This document shows positions 1 through 6,952 of a stretch of 64,000 nt of DNA, piece by piece. How positions within the stretch are numbered: the stretch's first letter is position 1; every line of letters starts with the position of its first letter. The position numbers and the translations under genes are program-made. The DNA is from an uncultured bacterium. Lineage in GTDB: Bacteria; Myxococcota_A; Bradymonadia; UBA7976; VGTA01. The stretch is from contig CALSSE010000009.1 of the NCBI GenBank assembly GCA_943788935.1, forward strand, positions 62,001 through 126,000, written 5' to 3'. Under the pieces are notes generated by a model. It was not told the origin of the DNA and ran no database searches. It was given only the letters and a program-made list of their open reading frames with translations.

Positions 1-480
1 GTTATGATGGCCCTCGATCATCTCAGAGAGCTTTCTGAACATCGCTAATCGCATCGAGAGTGGGAATATCTGCTCAGTTGGCTCGAGCTGCTCTAATTCT
101 TGAGACGTGAGGCCAAGTTTACTCTGGATTGAGTCAAGGACACGATTGATAATGATTTGCGCTTGGTCGAACTCTCCAGAAGAGGCGAGAGAGATCGCTA
201 GTAAAGCGATCATATTGTCGTCTTGAGGAAAGTACTGTAGGTAGGTCGCTGTCGCTTGGTTTGCTTCTGCCCAATGGTTAAACGAGACTAAAGCGATACA
301 CTCTGAAGCCACAGTCAGAGGAGACTTAGAGATTCTCTCAGCGGTCAACTGCGCGGAGAGCTGTTGCGCTTTATCCTGAGACTGAGATGATGATAAGATC
401 GCTTGTAGCTCTCTCAATCGTTCTCGATCATGCCTGATAAATGAGGCTGGGTTGAGTTTAGAGATTAGCTCGTTTATCAA
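1..480 (-). CDS. Partial helical-repeat (TPR-like) protein, runs off the left edge
   Basis: An open frame on the minus strand runs from the left edge to a TAA at 511-513, giving about 160 residues rich in Ala, Leu, Glu and Gln with TPR-like spacing (for example LAISLASSGEFDQAQIIINR). The family cannot be named. The first usable start after the TAA is TTG at 478-480. There is an oddity: a well-placed Shine-Dalgarno (GAGGAGGT, complement of 558-565) lies 5 bases from a TTG at 550-552 in the same frame, and that frame is cut by the TAA after 13 codons. The gene may carry a nonsense mutation, the upstream codons may be a leader peptide, or the real start may be the 480 TTG. The C-terminus lies outside the window. 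Confidence 0.5.
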   Translation of the reverse strand, partial: MINELISKLNPASFIRHDRERLRELQAILSSSQSQDKAQQLSAQLTAERISKSPLTVASECIALVSFNHWAEANQATATYLQYFPQDDNMIALLAISLASSGEFDQAQIIINRVLDSIQSKLGLTSQELEQLEPTEQIFPLSMRLAMFRKLSEMIEGHHN

Positions 481-754
481 GATCTCGCTCTCGAAGTAGA
501 GTAGGAAGAGTTAAGCTATTGCTTGAGTGAAGAGATATGGGTGACCTCTCAAGGGACACCTCCTCGTGTTTACGACGATCAAGATGTGAGAGAACTCTCA
601 TCATCAATCAAGTAAAACCTTAACATACTATAAAGAGAAAATGATATTGCCGCGCGATAATCAATGTGTAAAGTATCTGCGAGAGGGCTGTTGTAGATGT
701 GGTGAAGAAGGCTCTCTTTCACTAGCTTTTTGATCGAGATATAGAGTATCTGAG

Positions 755-1405
755 ATGACCGCTCACACTTATGAATATCCTAGACCGGCACTTACCGCCG
801 ATGTGATCGCGCTCCGGTGGCGTCATCAGAGATTAGAAGTGCTACTCATTAAGAGAGCAACTGAGCCCTTTATGGGGGCTTTAGCTTTGCCGGGAGGGTT
901 TGTTGATCAGCGAGAGTCCCCACGAGGAGCAGCGGTTCGCGAGTGTCTCGAAGAGACTCAAGTCACCGTTGATGCAGAGAGGCTGATTGAGGTAGGCACC
1001 TTTGGTGATCCTGATCGTGATCCTCGAGGATGGACGGTGAGTGTCGCCTTTATCGCTTTTTTACCGAGCGAGACAGAGGCGAGCGCTCAAGATGATGCTC
1101 AAGAGGTACTTTGGCTCTCTTGGAGCGAGGTCCTCGGGGGTGAACACGCGCTCGCCTTTGATCATCATCACATCATTATGGCTACCCATGAACGGTTGCA
1201 GAGAGAGTCTCTCACCTCTTCTGAGCTACTCAAGCTCTTAGGAGAACCGTTCAGAACACGTCATGCTAGGTTTTTGTATCGACAGCTTTGGGGAGATCGA
1301 GTCAGCCCGAGAGCGTTTAAGGCGTGGTTACGTAAAGTCGATTTAGTAGAGAGAACCGGGCGCGCCTTGTTTAGAGCGAAAGGTCATCTGCGCTTGCCGT
1401 GGTGA
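755..1405 (+). CDS. NUDIX hydrolase with C-terminal winged-helix domain (NrtR-like)
   Basis: A 216-residue protein. Residues about 10-140 form a NUDIX fold with the NUDIX box at 48-70: Gly48, Glu54, Arg62-Glu63 and Glu66-Glu67 are present, so the metal-binding core is intact, but the usual Gly at position 69 is Gln. The rest (about 145-216) resembles the winged-helix tail of NUDIX proteins related to NrtR, the NAD-metabolism repressor, and to ADP-ribose pyrophosphatases. Likely substrates are ADP-ribose or similar nucleoside diphosphates. Whether it is an enzyme, a repressor or both cannot be told from sequence. Its 3' end overlaps the convergent Cys-rich gene by 35 bases. No NAD biosynthesis gene is adjacent. 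Confidence 0.8.
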   Translation: MTAHTYEYPRPALTADVIALRWRHQRLEVLLIKRATEPFMGALALPGGFVDQRESPRGAAVRECLEETQVTVDAERLIEVGTFGDPDRDPRGWTVSVAFIAFLPSETEASAQDDAQEVLWLSWSEVLGGEHALAFDHHHIIMATHERLQRESLTSSELLKLLGEPFRTRHARFLYRQLWGDRVSPRAFKAWLRKVDLVERTGRALFRAKGHLRLPW

Positions 1406-2525
1406 ACACATCTCGTTGCCTTCTCGTTTGGGAGAGGTGAGCGAGAGAGAGCATTATGAGCACCAGACCCAATGGAGTGAGAGGGAGCGAGTGATTAACA
1501 CAGCCAGAGCTCTCCTCTGTAGGGGGTGGAGCATTTGAACTAGGTGGGGGCATATAGTTTCCTGCTGTATCATCATAAGGAGCAGCGCCTCCTGTGGAGG
1601 TATCTCCTGCAGTCTCCTCCCCTGTGGATTCAAAAGGGGCTAACCCAGAGGCTGATTCCACGCCGGGCATACAGCGCCCTATACTGAGGTTGGGAGGACT
1701 ATCGGGGCGATCTACGCAACCAAAACCATTAGGACAGGGTACATCGACACTACAGTCTTTTGTACAGCGCTTTCGATCTCTATCTCTCTCACAGGTGAGG
1801 GGCTCAACACAGCCAACCGTAGAGAGATCACGCGCCTCAGTGACGCATTCTTCGCCGAGTTGACGAGCGTAGGGAGAATGGATACATCGAGCCTCTTCTC
1901 CCTCTCCATCACACTCCATAAATGGAGGGCAACGGAGCTCTTCACAATGATAAGTGCAATAGTTGAGCTCTCGATTAGGTAAGGAGAGACATTCATAATC
2001 TCCTGAGCACATCTCTCCCTCTTCACAAGGTTCACCGATCGAAGGAGAGGTTGTGACTTTGCCGCAGGCATTGAGCGCTCCGGGGCGACAACGATATCCT
2101 TGGGGACATGAGCCGGGAAACGTACAAGCCACGCTGCAATATTCTTCAGAACCATCATTGAGACATAGTAAGCCCTCAGCACAACTAGGGCTGCATGGTT
2201 CACCAATCTGAGCATAGGTGATCGGAGTATTACAGAGAGAGACCCCTCCTCTCGGCTCACAGATATATTCCCCGGGACAAGGGCGATCAGAGCTACAACG
2301 TCGTGTACAAAATGCGGGGTCATCAGTGACCCTCCCCGGGGCGCAGATCTCACCCGCGGCGCACTCATCTCCTTGGGGACACGGGTCACCGACTTCGGCA
2401 AACCCAGTCGATGACAGGCAAAGACAAGTGATGACGAATAGAGCCCTCTTGATGAGCCCCTTTAGGGCTAAATATTCAGATATATCATGTGAAATGAGTG
2501 TTGGTTGACTGATGCCTCTCACCAT
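1371..2525 (-). CDS. Secreted Cys-rich surface protein with C-terminal Cys/TM/Arg sorting tail
   Basis: A 384-residue exported protein. A hydrophobic signal segment lies at about residues 25-43 (ending near STGFAEVG), preceded by an unusually long N-terminus; I see no better start nearer the signal. Residues 45-290 hold repeated Cys-rich modules of the form GEPC..GxxC....C...C, likely disulfide-bonded outside the cell. A Gly/Thr/Pro-rich linker follows. The C-terminus has a Gly-Cys pair, a hydrophobic helix (PLGLVLIMLSLAHL) and a basic cluster (QTRRQR), which resembles the MYXO-CTERM type of sorting signal, though about 15 residues follow the Arg cluster. It lies 89 bases downstream of the GTPase pair on the same strand and could be in the same transcript. 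Confidence 0.7.
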   Translation of the reverse strand: MVRGISQPTLISHDISEYLALKGLIKRALFVITCLCLSSTGFAEVGDPCPQGDECAAGEICAPGRVTDDPAFCTRRCSSDRPCPGEYICEPRGGVSLCNTPITYAQIGEPCSPSCAEGLLCLNDGSEEYCSVACTFPGSCPQGYRCRPGALNACGKVTTSPSIGEPCEEGEMCSGDYECLSLPNRELNYCTYHCEELRCPPFMECDGEGEEARCIHSPYARQLGEECVTEARDLSTVGCVEPLTCERDRDRKRCTKDCSVDVPCPNGFGCVDRPDSPPNLSIGRCMPGVESASGLAPFESTGEETAGDTSTGGAAPYDDTAGNYMPPPSSNAPPPTEESSGCVNHSLPLTPLGLVLIMLSLAHLSQTRRQRDVFTTASADDLSL

Positions 2526-2614
2526 AAGGTGACTCCTCTAATCTGATCGAATGATAGAAGATCTCTCGATTAAGTCTAGACCGTATATCTACCCTTAGAT
2601 CTATGGATCGATCG

Positions 2615-4366
2615 CTACTCTCTCTTAAAGATAGCTTGAACACTCGCTTCAAATAAACGAAAAGATGATTGATACCGATCTAGAAAGAGAGATCGCTGGG
2701 GGGAGACCTCTGAGTGCGCTAGAATGTCACTTGCTTTTGGGCTGTCTTCTTTGGCGAGAGAGAGCGCTCTCGTCACCCATCTCTCCGCTAGGTGCTCTGC
2801 CACTCTGCTCTGTCTTAGTGAAGAGCGGCGATCCTCATGATCAGTGTGTTCGGTTGCTTCATACCCTCGGTAGATCCACCAGCCAACAGCTAGCGTTGAG
2901 GAGGCTCCGAGGAATAGACACATGCCGACTAGGTGGATAAAGCCATATGGAAGACTCATCTCCTGAAATGAAAAGTTGCTCATGCTCAGATAAAGGCAGG
3001 TCGTTGTGATCCAAGTGACTATCGTATATAGCGAGAGGCGAGCGACCCACTGCTTAAAATGATAGGTGGAGGAGGTATAAACTGAGGGCTCAGAGAGCTC
3101 CGCGAAGACCTCTTCAAAGAGGTGGTCTGAGTCAAGAGATAAAGAGGATAACTCCCGCTCTTTAAGATCTCTTAGGCATCTCAATTCTTCACTCCTCAGC
3201 CGCGACCTCGCTTGAGTGATCTCTCGCTCAAGGACTAGAGGGTCTGTAGATTGATATAAGGTCGTCAGCAACGGCCAAATATTCGCCTCAAACCAAAAAT
3301 AGATGTGGCCAGACGCTCTGTGTAATGGGGGTGTATTGGAGGGGTCAAAAGAATCGGAGCAGCGCAAAGAGGTCAGGGGAGGCTCTTCGCGTATATGGGC
3401 AACTAGGAGTTGATGGATGAGAGGAGTGAGTGCTTTATAGGCGCGCCCCTTCCACTGATATAGACTCTCGGCGCTGCGCCCTCTAAAACTCAATGAGCTG
3501 AGCGGCGCGAGGTCTTCATGGAGTCTTTGAGCGATAGAGAGGCTCTGTAACCTCTCTCTCTCCCGCTGGTCAAAGCGTTGAATGAGCTTATTTCTTAATG
3601 AAATAACAGCGTTCTCTTCTGACTCTTCTGATTCCTGACTCGACGTCGCTCGGGGAGTGGTAGAACACTCAAACCATTGGACATCGGTAAATCCTAAATC
3701 TGTGCAGAGGGATTGGGCATCTTCGATAAGCTCAGCTCTCTCGTGATGAGCGACAAGGTCGATCTGATTCATCACTGCCAAGAGCGGCCGACGACAGTCG
3801 ATTAGTTGTAAAACCTGTTGGCATGAACGGTCGCGATACTTTTGAGGAGAGCTCACCCAGAGTGCGGCGTCAACGAGACTCAATGCTTGAAGTACTCGAT
3901 CTCGATGGAGCTCTATGATGGAATCAACATCAGGAGCATCAATAAAACATAAGGCTCGTAAACTCTCTATATGGTGATATTCAATGCGACTATTGGACAC
4001 GCTCTCTCGGTCCCAAAAGAGGCACTCTGTAGACTCTAGGGAGGAGCGCCAATGTTCATGAAGATAGAGGGTAAAGGTGGCGGTATGCGCTCTTGTTGTA
4101 TGAGAGACGCTAGCGATCTCTTGTTCAGCGATCGCATTCAAGAGTGAAGACTTTCCAACCCCAGTACCGCCTAAGAGCAGTAGGCTCAGGGGAGTGCTGG
4201 AGTCTAGCCGCGACTGTAGTTGCTTAATAAGGCCGTCAAGGTGACTCTCAGTGATACGAGACGCGTCGAGCGAAGGCCAATCATCAATGAGTCGACGAGC
4301 GTCTCTCTGTAGAGTACGGAGGCGCTCAAGGGCATTCGCTAGCGCTGTTAGATCAGGAGCATTCAA
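2615..4366 (-). CDS. Dynamin-like membrane GTPase, second of a pair
   Basis: A 583-residue GTPase. The P-loop GGTGVGKS is at 66-73, the G3 motif DAPD at 143-146 and the G4-type NQID at 200-203. A long helical region follows, then two predicted membrane helices at about 444-463 and 475-498 and a helical tail. A GTPase head, helical stalk and late hydrophobic hairpin is the layout of bacterial dynamin-like proteins, which often occur as gene pairs and act on membranes; that assignment is inference. The start ATG at 4366 has GAGGAG about 10 bases upstream and overlaps the end of the partner gene by 14 bases, indicating translational coupling. Both partners share a QKY-basic motif about 30 residues after G3. 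Alternative: a generic 50S/Era-type GTPase with a membrane anchor. Confidence 0.7.
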   Translation of the reverse strand: MNAPDLTALANALERLRTLQRDARRLIDDWPSLDASRITESHLDGLIKQLQSRLDSSTPLSLLLLGGTGVGKSSLLNAIAEQEIASVSHTTRAHTATFTLYLHEHWRSSLESTECLFWDRESVSNSRIEYHHIESLRALCFIDAPDVDSIIELHRDRVLQALSLVDAALWVSSPQKYRDRSCQQVLQLIDCRRPLLAVMNQIDLVAHHERAELIEDAQSLCTDLGFTDVQWFECSTTPRATSSQESEESEENAVISLRNKLIQRFDQRERERLQSLSIAQRLHEDLAPLSSLSFRGRSAESLYQWKGRAYKALTPLIHQLLVAHIREEPPLTSLRCSDSFDPSNTPPLHRASGHIYFWFEANIWPLLTTLYQSTDPLVLEREITQARSRLRSEELRCLRDLKERELSSLSLDSDHLFEEVFAELSEPSVYTSSTYHFKQWVARLSLYTIVTWITTTCLYLSMSNFSFQEMSLPYGFIHLVGMCLFLGASSTLAVGWWIYRGYEATEHTDHEDRRSSLRQSRVAEHLAERWVTRALSLAKEDSPKASDILAHSEVSPQRSLFLDRYQSSFRLFEASVQAIFKRE

Positions 4367-6185
4367 GCACTTCTCCTCGCTGAGTGAGATCTCGCTCCAC
4401 CTCGCTGATCACTTGATGCAAACGCTTTAGTTCAATGTGTTGTGGATGTAAGAGAGGGGCGCTCTCAGTCCATAACATATGATGAGCCGCCTTAACCTCT
4501 CTCTCTTGACCTTTGAGCGATCTCTTCGTCGCTTCGTCGAGTAGCTCACCGCGAGCTGACATTCGCCTCAGCCATAAGAGTCGAGTGATCAGCGATTGAG
4601 AGAGAGCGACGCTGATGGTAGTGATCAAGGTGACAAACAGTGAGTGGCTTAAGAGGAGAGCGAAGAGAGCGAAGAGAGTGTTAATGATGTCATATCGGGC
4701 TCGTTGACTTTGGTGAGCGTGGGTCTCTCGGCGGTCTTCGAGAATCATCGTCAATCGTCCCGACCATAAGGAGCGTGGATTAGAATCTAAACTTGCAGTT
4801 AAAGTAGATTCTGCACTGAGTTGCCTCTCCTTGAAAAGCGTGTGGTGCTCTGGGGAGGTGAGAGATGAGGAGAGCGCCTCAAGGGCAGTGTGAAAGGTCT
4901 CTTTCGACCAAGCTCTCTCAAGAGAAGAGAGCTCATTAGGTGAGGTATAGAGCGTGGCGAGGACCTCGCGGAGAGCCTCAGCGATTGGCTGACCGCTGAA
5001 ATGACTCCAGCGACGAGAGAGAGCTCTCCATAGTGCTTGATCAATCACTTGGTGAATCTCGAAGAGCTTTGAGGGGAGCTTACCTCGGTCACCTGAACTA
5101 GGGGAGCGTTGACTGTAGCGATAGATATACGCGAAGTGACTGATCTGCTGCAGATTATGTTTGAGATTTTCATCACGTAATCGCTGAAAAAATGGATGTT
5201 CAGCGTTCTCTTTAATGACTTCCTCTATGTGACGCAGGAGACTTTCTCGGATGCGCTTCTCATCGCGCTCAGCGGTGTGAATGAGCTCATTGACCTGTTG
5301 TTGAAAGCCCACTAAAACACGCTGAGCACGAGTGAGCGCTTCTCTCCGTAATATGACTCTGGGGTCTTGGTCGCCGATTAAGTGGGTCAGTGATTCAAGT
5401 AACATGGCACGGAGCTTGATCTGCGCCCCCTGATCTTGGAGAGAGGCTCTCGGCAGACCTCCAGCGAGGTAGACCTGTGTTCTGAGCGCTGTGAGATCCT
5501 CCCCTTGTCTCTCTAAGGCTTGAAGGAGGTCATCCCAGAGGGCCTGAGCTTCTTGGTGAGGCTCTAGCAAATTAAACAACACGCCGACCAACAATCCTTT
5601 GTTGGCTAGATTGATTAAAGTGTCTCTCACCGCTTTGGTCTTATATTTTTGCGCTGTGGTTACGTAAAGACAACGGTCAGCATAGGAGAGGGTAAGCTCA
5701 GCGACCTCTCGATTCATCTCGGTAGAGCTGTCATGATCAGGACAATCGATGAGGGCGAGGTGATCTCCTCCATCGAGAGGGCCTAACGGTCCATGATCAG
5801 TCGAGAAGGCGTGGAGGTAGCAGGAGGCCTCCTCAACAGTGTGTGGTTCATTGAGTATCTCGGTCTTCGAAGAGAAAGGGCGGAAGCGCTCGATAAAGTC
5901 TAAGCGTTCACTGTAGCCTTCTGACAAGGCGATGACCGGTTGTCGAGTAGCGCTAGCGATGATCTTAGAGGGAGAGATCTCGGAATCCATTAAGAGGTTG
6001 AAGATCGCGCTCTTTCCAGTGTTTGTTCCTCCATATATAGCGACCAATAGGATCGGTAATGAGCGCTCTCGATCATAAGGTTCGACGACGCTGAGCTCCT
6101 CGATCAACGGTCTCCAATAGTGCTCAAGATGTTCTTGAGTTTGAGGAGAGAGTGACTCCCACACACTTAAGTGGTCGTTGAACAA
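4353..6185 (-). CDS. Dynamin-like membrane GTPase, first of a pair
   Basis: A 610-residue protein starting at TTG 6185; the frame has a TAG five codons upstream and no ATG before the P-loop, so TTG is the only sensible start. The P-loop GGTNTGKS is at 52-59 and the G3 motif DCPD at 147-150. The G4 motif is degenerate: FNLLEPH replaces NKxD, so guanine specificity may be altered. A long helical region precedes a hydrophobic stretch at about 500-537 and a charged helical tail. It overlaps the next gene by 14 bases. The pair is similar in layout but not close in sequence, as seen for heteromeric bacterial dynamin-like proteins. Function in membrane remodelling is inferred, not shown. Confidence 0.7.
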   Translation of the reverse strand: MFNDHLSVWESLSPQTQEHLEHYWRPLIEELSVVEPYDRERSLPILLVAIYGGTNTGKSAIFNLLMDSEISPSKIIASATRQPVIALSEGYSERLDFIERFRPFSSKTEILNEPHTVEEASCYLHAFSTDHGPLGPLDGGDHLALIDCPDHDSSTEMNREVAELTLSYADRCLYVTTAQKYKTKAVRDTLINLANKGLLVGVLFNLLEPHQEAQALWDDLLQALERQGEDLTALRTQVYLAGGLPRASLQDQGAQIKLRAMLLESLTHLIGDQDPRVILRREALTRAQRVLVGFQQQVNELIHTAERDEKRIRESLLRHIEEVIKENAEHPFFQRLRDENLKHNLQQISHFAYIYRYSQRSPSSGDRGKLPSKLFEIHQVIDQALWRALSRRWSHFSGQPIAEALREVLATLYTSPNELSSLERAWSKETFHTALEALSSSLTSPEHHTLFKERQLSAESTLTASLDSNPRSLWSGRLTMILEDRRETHAHQSQRARYDIINTLFALFALLLSHSLFVTLITTISVALSQSLITRLLWLRRMSARGELLDEATKRSLKGQEREVKAAHHMLWTESAPLLHPQHIELKRLHQVISEVERDLTQRGEVLECS

Positions 6186-6362
6186 TGATACATCTCTCTA
6201 GGTTATGAGGGAGCATATCTCTTCTCTGAGATAGACTAAGAGTTAACTTATGGGATGAGTCATGTCTATCGTCAAATATAACTGAGTTGATAGTCGGAGT
6301 TGATAGTCTGATAGTCTGGGTCGAATGACTATGACTAGACCGCATCATTGATGTATCACTGT

Positions 6363-6430
6363 GGCGAGTATAGATTCTGGCGAGTATAGATTCTGGCGAG
6401 TATAGATTCTGGCGAGTATAGATTCTGGCG
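6363..6430. repeat. Four tandem 16-bp repeats carrying -10-like cores
   Basis: The unit GGCGAGTATAGATTCT repeats exactly with period 16 (the C of GGCG falls at 6365, 6381, 6397, 6413 and, in a broken fifth copy, 6429). Each unit contains TATAGAT, close to a sigma70 -10 element. The array ends about 30 bases before the ATG of the YkgJ-family gene, so it sits where its promoter or operator should be. Confidence 0.9.
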
Positions 6431-6460
6431 ATCGTGACATCTCTTGAGGAGCAGGCGCTG

Positions 6461-6952
6461 ATGACAAACACATCCGATAACACATCCGATAAGCGAATTT
6501 CTGAAAGTGATCAAGCGCTAACGCTTTGGTATCGATCGGGGCTTCGCTTCACCTGTACCGGTTGCGGTGCCTGCTGCACAGGGACGGGGAGGGTATGGCT
6601 GAGTGAGGAGGAGGTCATAGAGATGGCTGAGCGGCTTGACATTGTCGTTGATGAGTTTGTGTCCCAGTCTGTTGATCGTGAGGCAGGACGCTGGGCTTTG
6701 AGGGAGGATCCTCAGACCGGTGACTGCACTTTCCTACAGGGAGGACGTTGCACCGCTTATAAAGCTCGACCTCGTCAGTGTAGAACCTTTCCATGGTGGC
6801 CGAGCACTTTAGAGAGTCAGGCCACATGGGCTGAGGCCAAGCGAGTCTGCGAGGGGATTGATCACTCAGAATCAACTCTCGTCCCTCTCTCTGAGATTCA
6901 ATCAGAGCTCCGTCAAGAGCGTCTCGGTCGAGCGAAATGGGGCCGATCATGA
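6461..6952 (+). CDS. YkgJ-family Cys-cluster (zinc/iron-chelating) protein
   Basis: A 163-residue protein of the YkgJ/CxxCxxCC family (UPF0153), which binds a metal through clustered cysteines. The N-terminal cluster CTGCGACC lies at about residues 28-35, with further Cys in GDCTFL, GGRCTAYKARPRQCRTFP and the later VCEG, the usual family pattern. I chose ATG 6461 over GTG 6434 because GAGGAG precedes it at 6446-6451. The stop overlaps the hrpB start as ATGA (6949-6952), so the two are translationally coupled. Metal identity and function are unknown for the family. Confidence 0.85.
   Translation: MTNTSDNTSDKRISESDQALTLWYRSGLRFTCTGCGACCTGTGRVWLSEEEVIEMAERLDIVVDEFVSQSVDREAGRWALREDPQTGDCTFLQGGRCTAYKARPRQCRTFPWWPSTLESQATWAEAKRVCEGIDHSESTLVPLSEIQSELRQERLGRAKWGRS

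Noticed and set aside
1083..6068. GAGCGCTC palindromic octamer recurring (for example 1083, 2763, 6061)
   Set aside because: Frequency may follow from codon use (GAG/AGC/GCT); needs a genome-wide count before any claim.
6124..6483. Minus-strand frame of 119 codons over the repeat and the GTPase start
   Set aside because: It overlaps the first GTPase gene and the promoter-like repeats, with no family or start signal.
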